Source: Plotosus lineatus (Eukaryota > Chordata > Actinopteri > Siluriformes > Plotosidae). Taken from it: DNA of 64,000 nucleotides. The notes beneath the pieces are model-generated. The model did no database searches. It was not told the DNA's origin and saw only the letters and a list, made by a program, of their open reading frames with translations. A program made the translations under genes and the position numbers. Shown in pieces: positions 32,301 through 43,111 of this stretch (the stretch's first letter is position 1; the number at the start of each line of letters is the position of its first letter). Location: NCBI GenBank assembly GCA_024760905.1, contig CM045731.1, positions 57,075,125-57,139,124 of the forward strand. The letters run 5' to 3'.

Positions 32301-33200
32301 ATGAATCCAGCTACCCTATATATACATACATATACACACACACATACATACATACATATATACATACATATACATACACACACACGTAAGGCGTGACAAG
32401 GAGTGTCAAAACAGAAGTACGGTCACCTTTTTAGCATGATGTGGAGCAAACTTGTCTGGCCATTGAGTGACGTTGAGGAACTTGGAGCACCCCAGCACAA
32501 ACAATTCGCAAAAATACCGCAATGGTGAGGAATCGAGTGAAATGTTGTGGAACATCCTCAATGGTACGAATGAGCAAGCTATGAGCAAAGCTTATTCCTC
32601 TCTGGCACAAACTGTTTGACTGACAGGTGAAAAACACAATTATTCCACATGGTACGCATGAATGAGTGCCATTGAGGATTTAAAATGCGTACTTGTGTCA
32701 GGCTGGCTTTACAGTGCTGTACAATGCCCGAACAGGCTCTGAGAAATCACAAAATCACACCGGCAAGGTTTGCAAAAGGCATGTTTCACTGAAACTTTTG
32801 ATGAACAAATGACAGGAAATTCTTCTGAATATTTGGATGAGAAAGTCTGTTCACAAGCTTTAGGTTGTGAAGAATTGGCTGAAAAAAAAACTTTTCCATC
32901 AGAGCAGATCCACTCACGACTGCTTCACAGATGTGTGCATGTCCATACACGTGCGCAGTGTCCATACACATGCACAGTCACTAAATTTGACAAGAGATGG
33001 TACTCTGAGCGGCTCATGCATTTTCTTATTCACATTGTTCGTAGCGAAAGTTTATGGTTTGTTTATTTTTTTCCAAAACAGCTCGCATTATTATTCGACT
33101 ACATATTATCCAACGCAAAAATGGATTTTCGTACTCAGACCCAAGAAAATGTTTTAAATACGTTTATGTACTAGTTGGCAGCTATGCAAGATCATCACTA
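29331..33200 (-). pseudogene. hAT-type transposase relic (split by a foldback element)
   Basis: The minus strand between 30960 and 29300 reads, in shifting frames, as a hAT/C17orf113-like protein. It has an AAFPNSE segment (about 30850), a CIVKEMAADSTATLVQGL segment, a DNAPVMLETKTGVMAKLR block, a GCPCHLVNLTAQHAAHELP-type block (30430) and a W-D-L-F-F-E-S stretch (30190). These follow the order of hAT transposases (RNase-H-like fold with an inserted helical domain). At least six stops or frameshifts break it. The N-terminal side continues right of the 1.7-kb insertion at 32709-33200. No intact terminal repeats were located. Confidence 0.55.
30995..32708. mobile_element. Foldback Harbinger-type element with ~540-bp inverted arms
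   Basis: The left terminus AGCCAGCCTGACACGAGTAC and the right terminus, read inward, AGCCAGCCTGACACAAGTAC are flanked by TTA (30992-30994, 32709-32711). Pairing continues: 30995-31310 against 32708-32393, then microsatellite arms, then 31380-31530 against 32325-32170 (GGGTAGCTGGATTCATCCAC and complement). A unique centre of about 600 bp begins with another copy of the terminus at 31542-31571 in the same orientation as the left end. TTA duplication suggests PIF/Harbinger mobilisation. No transposase frame is recognised. Confidence 0.85.
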
Positions 33201-33677
33201 TGCAGGTGAAACTTTCCTGCTGTGGGTAGGTCTTTCCAAAAAGAGAAACACCCTTTGGCCATAGTTTTAGCCAGTCCAATACCAGCCTCACTCTGAGGGC
33301 AAGCACGCAGTGCCGGGGCCTGTAGCGGACACTGCAGGACAGTTGACATAAGGGAGATTGCGAGCTAAAGCTGGGTAGAGGGGTGGCTGTTGGACCGTTG
33401 ATTCGACCATGCAGGCAGAGAAAAGCAGTTTAGGTTTCGCTTCTGATGTAACCTTGGGAAATAATTTCTTTAAGTAGTTTGCTTCCTGTGGATCCCCTGG
33501 TTATCACTGACCATAAAAAAAAAGAAAAATTAAAAAGTTTTAAAGGCAATGTAGATATAGTGACAGAGGGATTCCTTCACTTAAAATTAGCCCATGTAAA
33601 ACTCATCTTGGAGCTCTGTGTCCAAGGAATCCTCATCTTGGAGCCCCAAGTTCAAGGAAAACTACCGAACAACTTCA
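33201..33677. other. Unassigned stretch left of ERV2
   Basis: It contains a short internal repeat (CTCATCTTGGAGCTCTGTGT / CTCATCTTGGAGCCCCAAGT at 33602-33655) and no recognised gene. It may be old retroviral or hAT sequence. Confidence 0.35.
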
Positions 33678-33682
33678 GTTAC

Positions 33683-34133
33683 TGTCAGGTTCTAAATCAA
33701 CACAGACATTATAAAACACGCACATACAAGAAGAAAGACACAAGAGAATTAAGTTTTTATACTCATATGGGGAGAGCAATCAAACCAGCTCTAATCGCTC
33801 TGAACTCAGTCTGATCGAGAACCTCTTAATTCTTTAGGGGGATTCCTGGTTACATAATGCTGACTTCTAAGGGTAGGGGTACACATAAATCAGCAGTAAT
33901 TAATCAATATTTTGCAAGCTACAGAATATTTAGTCTCCCGTCTTGTGGTGGTTGCCGAGTCAGCTTGTTGTTACGTCGTTCCGCTTTATCAGTATATGCC
34001 ATTCTGCTCATCAGTTCTGCTATGGAGGGACTCCTGCAAAACATCTTTTAGCAAGCAGTTTCAACTTTAATAATATATTGCAAAACTTATAAGTTACCCC
34101 AGCTTGTGCTTGATATGTATAATTACTTTAACA
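33683..34133 (-). repeat. ERV2 3' LTR
   Basis: It reads TGTTAAAGTAATTATACAT at 34133 leftward and ends GATTTAGAACCTGACA at 33683. It matches 38979-39432 over its whole length, apart from a small duplication/inversion near 34100 (ACCCCAGCTTGTGCTTGAT versus its complement in the other LTR). Confidence 0.93.
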
Positions 34134-34143
34134 TTTCCTTCCT
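34134..34143 (-). other. ERV2 polypurine tract
   Basis: On the minus strand AGGAAGGAAA directly precedes the 3' LTR, the expected plus-strand primer position. Confidence 0.6.
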
Positions 34144-34379
34144 GTTTATCACAGCTTGGAAAAAAAAAAAAAAATCATTCTACTATCACTTCAACAGTTT
34201 TTAGATTAGTAAATTCATTAATTTTATCCCAAACTGTAAACACTAATAGAGAAGTCATCTTTCTTAATAGTTTTCAGGATCTGGAAACAAGTCAGACACA
34301 TTATTTAATATTCCATACTAATTTTCATCAACATTATCACAGTCATTATATTCCATATGATCTTTCAAAAGAGGCTACA

Positions 34380-36095
34380 TCGGTGTTTCATCTGCCTTAG
34401 GACTCAGGGCAGTGATGATGAGTCGGTTCAGCATAGAACGTAAACATGGAATACAACTGCAGCCACAGAGTGTGAGGATGGCTGCAAAGACTGCAACAGA
34501 TTAATACAGATCATACCAGAATACGATATTTTCCGAACATACTAAACCATGAATCCCACATTGGGGTGTCTACTCCAGAAAATGTTCTTTCATCTTTTTA
34601 TTAAGAGAACGTAAGCCATCCATAGCTACTGTCAGACTTCCGTCAGATGCGGTGTTATTCGGAATAAATGTACAGTATTGTTCTCCGAGTGGGTGCAAAC
34701 ACCCCCTTTTTCTGATAACATATCTAATGCAATATGGTTCTGGAAGGCCATTAGTGAGGTTGCTGCCAATTGGCTACGTACTGCTTCAAACATGTCTGTG
34801 TCCAATTGCCTAGTTTTTGAACATTATAGTGGATGTAATTTATTCTATCCACATTTTTATTAATAGTACACCACCAACAGATGGTAGATTTGAACCCAGC
34901 TGCTACTTGATCTACCAGTTTATATTCATCAGGAACCCCTCGTGGAACTCCTATAGCATTTATATAAGTGGGGTTACGTTCCCTGCCACGTTCCCGTCTC
35001 TTTTGTGACGTTTTCCTGGTATCGGGTAATACACTATTCACTTCCTTTAATATGCGTTCTGCTGTTGTAGGGTATATTGATACTGAAAGTAACAAAGTAA
35101 TGATAGCACATACACCAGTTTTATTACGTGGCAACCTATCAAATAAATTTCCTAGTATCTGACCTTTGCCAGTCATTTTAATGCAGGAAAAAGTCCCTCT
35201 AGCTGCTACTTTAAAAGAATATAGGTTTGTGTTTTTCTGGCCCTATAAAAGGATATACACTATCCCAAGTCATACAGCTATTAGTCTGAACCATGTTATT
35301 CATTAAATCTATCAGACATTTTGGAGTCATTTCAGCTGGAATTATTCATAAAATTGGTCTTAGCCCCATGCATTAGACTATAGTCTTGTTTAGCCACTTT
35401 GCCTACTTCTTCTGCCATCAACAACCAGTTGTTTCTTCGTTTGAATACTTCAGCGGTTACCAAGAATCAATCATCAATTTCCATCTTCGCTTGTAGCATG
35501 TTCAATCCATTTCTTTCTTTTGCAGGCGAGAGTCATGCTGAAGTGTTTGCAAGCAGGGTGTTATTTTGGCACAATATGAAGCTTCCCAGACGAGTGATAA
35601 CCTGAGGTCCAGTACCATGACTGTCTGACACTTTGTAATATTCATTCTTTCATTACTGATTTTCACTTAGAAGTTTCTGTCTGTGCGGTTATCAACTTGT
35701 AATCTTGCTCTCCATTGGTTAGCATTAGCTCTTCCAGTCTTGCCCTATAGGGTCCGCTATTAGTCCATTCCATCTGATATACCAGCCAAGGAGGAAATTC
35801 CAATATTGTGTGTCACAATGTTGCAGCCCAGGGCCTCCACTCCACTGGTAAGTTTCTGTACCGGCACTCTTGTCGTGGTATTGGGGTATACGTATCACTG
35901 AGGCGTGTGTGTTCCATTACACCCAGCAGTTATAGGAGTCAGTCTTGTTGAACTCATTGCTCCTGTTCCGACATCTATTCCTTGGACCCTCACCAGAGTC
36001 AGGAGTAAGATTATTCCTTTCCACATTTTTAATTTCTTCCTTTGGATGTTACCTCTCATACTGCAGGGTCTATCAGGTGTTCTGAGGCACTAAAG
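34380..36095 (-). pseudogene. ERV2 env (gamma-type), broken
   Basis: A signal-peptide-like hydrophobic start lies near 36030 and a long decayed surface subunit spans 35.9-35.2 kb. An uninterrupted 141-codon segment (35176-34754) holds a hydrophobic segment, a run of basic residues near a possible cleavage region and a W-W-C motif. Downstream (34750-34680) come a heptad-type stretch and the conserved glycine-cysteine end of the transmembrane subunit's immunosuppressive-domain region. Several stops and frameshifts interrupt it. It is described only; no intact protein can be read. Confidence 0.65.
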
Positions 36096-36146
36096 GACTT
36101 TTGACTCGTTGATTTCCTCACTGGCTTTCATGTCTACCCAGTCCTA

Positions 36147-36700
36147 TTGATCGGAGTCCACACTATTACCAGACTCCGTCTCGGTCCCGGTTGTCTCGAG
36201 CATTCTGATGACTCGCTTGCAGTGCATCAGGTGTTTCTTTCCACTAATTTAATAGCCGTTGGTGTTGTCAAGAAGACTTGGTATGGGCCCTACCACTTCG
36301 CTGAATACCAGTACTTTCTTTTTATGCTTCTGATCAGGACCCAATTCTCCAGGTTTCATCAAGGGAATTTCTTATTGGGTGATCAGTTTCTGTTTTTCTT
36401 TGTTTCTCAAATATTTTTCTCAAGTAGTCTGAGAGATCTGTATCATCTGGTTCCCAATCTTTTTTTTTTTTTTTTTTTAAAAGGGGCAGTTTTATTTATT
36501 TATTTATTTTTTATAAAATAGTGCCATTCATTCTTTCTATAAGTCCTGCACTTTGTGGGTGATATGCACAGTGATTTTTTTCAGAAGTCTCATGTTCCCT
36601 TGAGCATTGTATTTTGCGCAGATTAGACATGCTCTACAAATTTCTCTCTTCTAGTATAGTTTAAAGCCATAGGCAGTACTAATATATCTCTGGTCTACCT
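36147..36700 (-). pseudogene. ERV2 integrase remnants
   Basis: The minus strand shows the zinc-domain Cys pair (CRACLICAKYNAQG near 36635), then a shortened join to the end of the catalytic core (HITHKVQDL region near 36550). The C-terminal domain follows (36.5-36.2 kb), with a (T)n run (36455-36478) and an AT microsatellite. The middle of the core, including catalytic residues, is deleted. Confidence 0.6.
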
Positions 36701-37462
36701 GTCCCACCATCCCTCCTGTTGAGACATGGGTTTTCCCAGGGCTCAAAATTGCTGCCCATTTAAATAAGTTCCGCAAACCGTTGCGGCAGTCTGGTATAAG
36801 TGTATATTTTCCCTTCATAGGTGAATGCGAACCAGAACTGACTATTCTTATCAAGCGCACTGTGAAAAATGCGTTGCTTACATCCACCACAGTAAAGTAA
36901 GTTGCATCTGGTCTTAGGATGTTTAAAAGGGGGTTCTCTGACTTACTGCATCATTGACAGCTTGTAAATCTTGTACCATTCTCCACTCCACAGATAGTGC
37001 TGCTTTTTTAACTGGAAATATGGGGGTGTTACATGGCGAGTCCTCGCACTCCACCAATACTGCTTTCAGCAATGCTTCAATTACTGGTTTGATTCCTTCT
37101 TTGGCATCTGGTTTAAGGGGATACTGTGTGATACGGGGTCGGTATTCAGTTTTTGGGCAAATCTGGACTGGGTTCACACTTTCTATCAGTCCTACATCTG
37201 CGAGTCCTTTAGACCATAATTCTTCAGTGACCTCATTAAGTACTTCATTTTCCTCTCGTGTTAGAACATTTAGTTGTTTTTTTTTTTTTTTAGATGAGTT
37301 CTTTGGCAGAATCACGCTGCTGTCCAGGTTGCTGTAGCTGACAGAGGTGAATGATTTCTTGTTTAGTTCTAATGTCACTCTGAGCTTCTGGTGATGGGTT
37401 TGGTTGGTTTTGCGGGAGGGGGAATGATATGGAGGGAGCTGTTCCTCTTTTTCATTTGTCAA
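36701..37462 (-). pseudogene. ERV2 reverse transcriptase, N-terminal half
   Basis: An open segment of 179 codons (37462-36923) ends in the conserved fingers: YRPRITQYPLKPDAKEGIKP, then CNTPIFPVKK and WRMVQDLQAVNDAV. It continues after a frameshift with VVDVSNAFFTV (palm, first catalytic Asp, about 36880). The rest of RT and RNase H are deleted, since integrase sequence follows within 200 bp. A poly-A run (minus poly-K, near 37290) lies in the connecting region. Confidence 0.8.
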
Positions 37463-37525
37463 ATCAGGATTAAGTTTGTTATGCTGGCAATTTATAGGTC
37501 GTGTATTTTTACAGGGTATATATAG

Positions 37526-38954
37526 TCATGCTAAACTCTGGTTTCGTTTCTTTTCTGGACAATTTCTGCTGTAATGTCCTTTCTTGCCACATGCCCAGCA
37601 TTCATTCCCTCCAGGTCTGTTCAATCCTCCTCTGCCTCTAGTCCCCTGATAATATACTTCAGGGTCATCACAGTCCTCGAAGAAGGTTTCTACTCTTTTC
37701 ATTTTCTTCTTTTTGGTTACTATATCTGCATGCATTGCCTTGTCTGCATAATCTTCCAATTGCATTCTGCCATGGTTCCAGACAGGCTTTTCAATCCAGT
37801 ATCTTCCTCTTATGCTGCACCATGCAGACCATTTTTCAGGTGTATTGCAAATGTTTGGCCCCTTGTTGGCCTGTCATCCACTATTCCACTGTGTAATCGG
37901 AATGCTTTCTCATCTCTGATTTTGAACCTTCTTCCACTACTTGTCTCATCATCCTCTTCTCTATGAAACATCACTTATTTTTGGCCTTTATCTTTTTCAC
38001 TTGCTTTTTGTTTCTTCTCTTCCTTTTGCCATTTTAATCCACTCTTCTGCTTCTTCCCATCCTTGTTTTTTCATTATTTTTGCAGTTTTGTCTAATAGCT
38101 CCTTGTAATTCTATTAGTCTTTTTACATTTAACTGTCCGTTGAACCCATACTTGCTAACCCATAAATCTAAATATTTGTCAGGCGCTTGTTTTTCTACTG
38201 CTTTCCAATCTCCACATTCTAATTTATCTCTAGGTTTACCGTTTTTCCCCCCCCCCCCCCTTTTTTTATGTTAACCCAATTTAGACCAGTGGTTTGTTGC
38301 ACCTAGAGTGTCGTAACACTGGTTTCCTCTGGGACAACGATTAATTATTTCTGTGGTAATCCTCAAGCTTCTACCTTTTCAGGCGGAGGATTCTTGCCTC
38401 TGCATCCACAAAAACTTGTATTAATCCCTCAGTATTATATAAGGATTTAATCAAGGATTATTTCCTCCATTCACACACACATTCATTCACCCACAGCCAT
38501 TTTCTTCATCTTTCATCTTCTCAGAATTTGGGGAGTCCATGCTCCCTTCTTTTATATACCTGCCATTGTCTAGAATACTCAGGGTTTTGCTACTTAGACA
38601 GGAGAGGCCACCCTCCCTGTTTTCTTCTTTTTCATATTTTTATTTTATTTATTTTTTTACATGGAATTTAAATGTCTTAGCTTTACATGCACTTTATGCA
38701 TCCATAACCTCTTGTTGCAACTTCTCATCTATTTTACATAACCTTTGTTACCGAGCTCATTCACTTCTGCTTTTTAAAAGAAGTTAACTCACCCCGTGTC
38801 TCCTCCTTGGATTACCGTCAACCCTTGGATCCCTGTGGACGGGTCGATCCTCCCGGCCCCAAAAGGGGTCTGATGTCAACTCCCTTTTGAGTTGCCTTGA
38901 CCAAGGATTTCACCGGTGTCCACCGCGTCCGCAGGAATTGTCAGGTATCTTGGT
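37526..38954 (-). pseudogene. ERV2 gag with nucleocapsid zinc knuckle
   Basis: The 79-codon frame 37765-37529 contains an intact CCHC knuckle, C-W-A-C-x4-H-x4-C (about 37600-37560), preceded by an RGRGG basic segment, and followed by the pol region. It is a single knuckle as in gamma-retroviral gag. Matrix and capsid sequence upstream (37.8-38.9 kb) is fragmented, with C- and T-runs and little readable frame. Confidence 0.75.
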
Positions 38955-38955
38955 A

Positions 38956-38972
38956 TCCGGCTCGAAGGACCA
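38956..38972 (-). other. ERV2 primer-binding site, tRNA-Tyr type
   Basis: Read on the plus strand TCCGGCTCGAAGGACCA equals the 3' end of eukaryotic tRNA-Tyr including CCA, a 17-base match. It lies six bases from the LTR edge (38979), so reverse transcription would have been primed by tRNA-Tyr. Confidence 0.85.
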
Positions 38973-38978
38973 ATTAAA

Positions 38979-39432
38979 TGTCAGGTTCTAAATCAACACA
39001 GACATCATAAAACACACATATACAAGAAGAAAGACAAAAGAGAATTAAGTTCTTTTATACTCATGAGGAGAGCGATCAAACCAGCTCTAATCGCTCTGAA
39101 CTAAGTCTGATTGAGAACCTCTTTTCTTTCGGGGGATTCCTGGTTACATAATAATGCTGACTTCTAAGGGGAGGGGTACAAAAGTCAGCAATAATTTCTT
39201 ATCAATATGTTGCAAGCTAGAGAATATTCAGTCTCCCGTTTTGCCGTGGTTGCGGAGTCATCTTGTTGTTACGTTGTTCCGCTTTATCAGTATATGCCAT
39301 TTGTGCTTATCAGTTCTGCTATGGGGGACTCCTGCAAAACATCTTTTAGCAAGCAGTTTCAACTTTAATAATATATTGCAAAACTTATCAAGCACAAGCT
39401 GGGATAACTTATATGTATAATTACTTTAACAG
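38979..39432 (-). repeat. ERV2 5' LTR
   Basis: It has TG...CA ends and the same sequence as 33683-34133. On the minus strand it carries the promoter. No perfect TATA box was fixed; an AATATATTATTAAAGTTG stretch (about 39365-39382) is a candidate AT-rich core. Confidence 0.93.
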
Positions 39433-39934
39433 TTACCTTCAACCAGGTAGTCTGCCCTTATTCTGGATAAGGAATAAAAATGCAGTACTGACCTGATCAA
39501 AGATAATGCAGCTGTGAGGCTCACCACCTTCACGCCGGTCCCAAGCCTGGATAAATGCAGAGGGTTGCGTCAGGAAGGGCATCCGGCGTAAAACCAATGC
39601 CAAATAAAATATGCAAGTCAAAACTAAGAAATTCATACTGGATCAGTCTAGGCCCGGGTTAACAACGACCACCATCAGTGCTGTTAACCAACAGGGTGCT
39701 GGTGGAAATTGGACTACTGTTGGTCAAAGACGTCGAAGAAGGAGAGGTGGAAGGCGTGTCCGTAGGCAGAGCAAGAAGAGGAAAGGCATGACTCTAGGAC
39801 TGCAAGTAGGGACTTTGAATGCTGCTGGACCTATGAGAGGAAAATGTAGAGAGCTGGCTGACATGATGCAGAGGAGGAAGGTGGCCAAGGAGACCAGGTG
39901 GAAAGGTAGCAAGGCTTAGGAGCAGGGTTTAAGC

Positions 39935-40209
39935 CAGGGGTGTCAAACTTGTGCCACAAAGGGCCATGTGGCTGCAGGCTTTTGTTTCAACCAAGCAGCA
40001 ACACACCTGACTTGGCTCATTTAATGAACTGATTTGAGTCTTCAGGCAGTTGATTGGTCAATCTGTGTGCTCTGTCCAGAGGCTGACCAATCAACTGCCT
40101 GAAGACTCAATTCAATTAATTAAATGAGCCAAGTCAGGTGTGTTGCTGCTTGGTTGAAACAAAAACCTGCAGCCACATGGCCCTTTGTGGGATGAGTTTG
40201 ACACTCCTG
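39935..40209. mobile_element. hAT MITE, palindromic, 275 bp
   Basis: Ends CAGGGGTGTCAAACTTGTGC and, inward from the right, CAGGAGTGTCAAACTCATCC lie inside an 8-bp duplication GTTTAAGC (39927-39934, 40210-40217). The interior is a near-complete palindrome (CAATCAACTGCCTGAAGACT around the centre). The 8-bp target site and CAGGGGTG ends identify hAT. Confidence 0.93.
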
Positions 40210-41680
40210 GTTTAAGCTGTTTTTTCATGATGTGGATGGGAAGAGAAATGGAGTAGGAGTCATCTTGAAGGAGGAGTTTGTCAGGAATGTTCTAGAAGTG
40301 AAAAGAGTGTCAGACAGAGTGAGTCTCAAGTTAGAAATTGAAGGTGTGATGTTCAATGTTGTGAGTGCTTATGCTCCACAGGCAGGATGTCAGCCAGAAG
40401 AGAAAGGAGCGATTCTGTAGCAAGTTAGATGAAGTGATGCAGAGTACCCCCAGAGGTGAAAGAGTGGTCATTGGTGGTGCAGATGTCAATGGACATGTTG
40501 GTGCAGGCAACAGAGGAGACGGGGAAGTGATGGGGAGGTTTGCTATCCAGGACAGGAACACAGAAGTACAGATGTTGGTAGATTTTGTAAAAAGGATGGA
40601 AATGGCTGTGGCAAAAACTTTCTTCCAGAAGAGACATGAGCATAGGGTGACTTATAAAAGTGGAGGTCGGAGCACACAGGTAGACTACATCCTGTGTAGG
40701 CGATGTAATTTGATGGAAGTCAGTGACCGCAAAGTAGTAGTGGGTGAGAGTGTTGCCAAACAGCATAGGATGGTGGTGTGCAGGATGACGCTGATGGTGA
40801 GGAAGGTGAAAAAGGCAAAGGCAGAGCAGAAGACAAAGTGGTGGAAGCTGAAAAAGGAAGAGTGTTGTGTTGTCTTCAAGGAGGAGTTGAAACATGCTTT
40901 GGGTAGTCAGGAAGTGCTTCCAGATGACTGGACAACCACAGCTAACGGGATCAGGGAGACAGGTAGGAGAATACTTGGTGTGTCCTCTGGAAGGAGAGTA
41001 GATAAGGAGACTTGGTGGTGGAATGAGGAAGTGCAGGAGTGTGTAGAAAGGAAGAGGGTAGCTAAGAAGTGGGACACTGAGAGGACCAAAGAGAGTAAAC
41101 AGGAATACAGGGAAACGGAGCGTAAGGTGAAGGTAGCGGTGTCAAAGGCCAAACAGAAGGCGTATGATGACTTGTATGCTCGGTTGGACAGCAAAGAGGG
41201 AGAAAATGATTTATGCAGGTTGGCACAGCAGAGAAATGGGAAAATGAGAGAGAAAAAAAGAGTAGAAGAGGTGACTGTTGAGGACCAGGAAGTAGCAAAG
41301 ATTTGTAAAGGTGAAGTGAGGAGGGCATTGAAGAGGATGAAGAATGGAAAAGCAGTTGGTCCTGATGACATACTAGTGGAGGTATGGAAGTGTCTAGGAG
41401 AGGTTGCAGTAGATTTTCTGACAAGAACACTCAACAAGGTCTTAAAGAGTGAGAGGATGCCAGAGGAATGGAGTAGTATGATGGTGCCCATTTTTAAAAA
41501 CAGGGGAGACATGCAGAGTTGTGGCAACTATAGAGGGATAAAGTTGTTGAGCCATACAGTGAAGTTATGGGAAAGAATAGTGAAAGCTAGACTAAGGGCA
41601 GAGGTCAGCATTTGTGAGCAACAGTTTGGTTTCATGTGGTGTGTGGTGAGTGGTGCAGGACATGTATGAGGGATGTAAGT

Positions 41681-41720
41681 CCTCCACCGCTCTAGATTTT
41701 CCTGAACTTGTTCTCTGCTC
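41681..41720. other. 40-bp inverted segment inside RTE copy 4
   Basis: CCTCCACCGCTCTAGATTTT to TTCTCTGCTC is the exact reverse complement type of the RTE sequence that should precede AGGTATGCCCTGGAAAG. It stands in place but flipped, with deletions of about 180 bp on each upstream side. Confidence 0.85.
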
Positions 41721-42365
41721 GAGGTATGCCCTGGAAAGGAGGGGACTGAAGGTTAGCCTCAGTAAGACCGAATACATGTGTGTGAACGACAAGGACCCAA
41801 GAGGAACGGTGAGGTTACAGGGAGCAGAGATAAGGAAGGTGGAGGATTTTAAGTACTTAGGCTCAACAATCCAGAGCAATGGAGAGTGTGGAAAAGAGAT
41901 GAAGCATGTGCCGGCAGGTTGGAATAGTTGGAAAAAAGTGTTTGGTGTGATGTGTGATAGGAAGGTATCGGCAAGAATGAAAGAAAATGTGCACAATACG
42001 GTAATGAGGCCATCGATGTTGTATGGTTTAGAAACAGTGGCCCTGGGGAAAAGACGGGAGGCAGAGCTGGAGGGAGCAGAGATGAAAATGTTGAGGTTCT
42101 CTTTGGGAGTAACGAGGATGGATAGGATCAGGAATGAGGACATCAGAGGGACCGCACATGTAAGATGTTTTGGAGACAAAGTCAGGAGAGGCTCGATTGA
42201 GATGGTTTGGACATGTATAGAGGAGGTATAGTGAGTATATTGGTAGTAGGATGCTGAGGTTGGAACTACCAGGCAGAAGGCCCAGAGGAAGACCAAAGAG
42301 ACGATTCATGGATGTGGTGAAGGAGGACATGAAGGCAGTTGGTGTAAGAGAAGATGCTGAGGATA

Positions 42366-43050
42366 GGGTGAGATAAGATAAGATACAGCTTTATTAATCT
42401 CACAATGGAGAAATTCACTGTTACAGGCTCTTGAGGTACCATCAGTAGGGGGTGCAAAAATAGATACAAATACAAACATACACACGTACATATATATTAT
42501 ATAAGTAAATAAATAAGTAGATACATAAATAGTATAAATTAATAAACAATAAAAGAAAAGAATGGAGCAACTTTATAGACTGGCCTATATTAAAGTGTAA
42601 TGTATCTGAGGGCAGAGATGGGTTGATATGGTTCACAGTCAGTGGGGTAGATGTGGTTGATTAAAGTGCGCGGGGTTTTTATTGCACATAACCAGTATTT
42701 TCACAGACAGTTACAAAGTGGCGTTGTACAGTCTGATAGCGGTGGGAATGAACGACCTGCGGTAGCGCTCCTTCCTGCACTGAGGATGCCTCAGTCGTCC
42801 ACTGAAGGAGCTACTCAGCTCCTCTACAGTCTGGTGCAGTGGGTGATAGATGTTGAACAGGATGGATGTGAGCTTTGCAACTATCCTCCTCTCACTCACC
42901 TCCTCCACAGAGTCCAGTGGGCAGCCGAGGACAGAGCTGGCCCTCCTGACCAGCTTGTTCAGTCTCTTTCTGTCCCGCTCTGTGCTGCCTGGGGCCCAGC
43001 AGATGGCAGCGTAGAGGATTGCAGAGGCTACCACAGAGTCATAAAAAAAA
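42366..43050 (-). mobile_element. 5'-truncated LINE (L2-like), 3' part
   Basis: The minus strand encodes a C-terminal LINE fragment (43050-42711): FYDSVVASAILYAAICWAPG, NKLVRRASSVLG, HPLHQTVEEL and ERYRRSFIPTAIRLYN. An untranslated tail follows, ending ATTAATAAAGCTGTATCTT with a (ATCTT)n repeat at 42366-42380. It sits inside RTE copy 4 between GGGTGAGAT and GGAGGCAG. The family is fish L2-like by protein style; a short relative of its 3' end is at 51142-51215. Confidence 0.75.
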
Positions 43051-43111
43051 GATGGAGGCAGACGATTCTCTGTGGCGACCACTGAAGGGAACAGCTGAAA
43101 GGAAAAGAAGA

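Larger units (their letters stand above)
33683..39432 (-). mobile_element. Endogenous retrovirus 2 (ERV2), complete provirus with LTRs
   Basis: Two LTRs of about 451 and 454 bp, both TG...CA, enclose 4.8 kb of gag-pol-env relics on the minus strand. A 5-bp duplication GTTAC lies at 33678-33682 and 39433-39437. A primer-binding site and a short polypurine tract are in place. Pol is reduced by deletions in RT and integrase, and env is broken by stops. The total is 5750 bp, shorter than a typical 8-9 kb simple retrovirus. LTRs differ by several indels and substitutions, so it is not recent. Confidence 0.93.
39780..42360 (+). pseudogene. RTE endonuclease-reverse transcriptase polyprotein (copy 4)
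   Basis: The endonuclease opens with GLQVGTLNAAG (39790). It is interrupted by the MITE, then resumes at 40217 with GVGVILKEEFVRNVLEVKRV, VVSAYAPQ, VNGHVGAGN and DYILCRRCN. A 434-codon frame (40365-41669) runs from the endonuclease through the linker into RT (NGKAVGPDDILVEVWK, NYRGIKLLS, CEQQFGFM). At 41637 it hits the rearrangement and loses the catalytic palm. The C-terminal part (41725-42231) restarts with SLSKTEYMCVN, YLGSTIQ and the thumb. The lack of FADD and at least three frame breaks make it dead. Confidence 0.85.
39505..43111 (+). mobile_element. RTE LINE, copy 4 (most complete, with insertions and rearrangement)
   Basis: The 5' end AATGCAGCTGTGAGGC is followed by the leader, endonuclease, linker, reverse transcriptase and 3' end (GTGGCGACCACTGAAGGGAA to AAAAGAAG). 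It is the only copy in the window spanning both ends. Later events are a hAT MITE (39935-40209), an L2-type LINE fragment (42366-43050) and a deletion-plus-inversion at 41637-41720. Confidence 0.9.

Noticed and set aside
35905..36521. Plus-strand frames across ERV2
   Set aside because: The retroviral motifs, LTR polarity, PBS and PPT are all on the minus strand.
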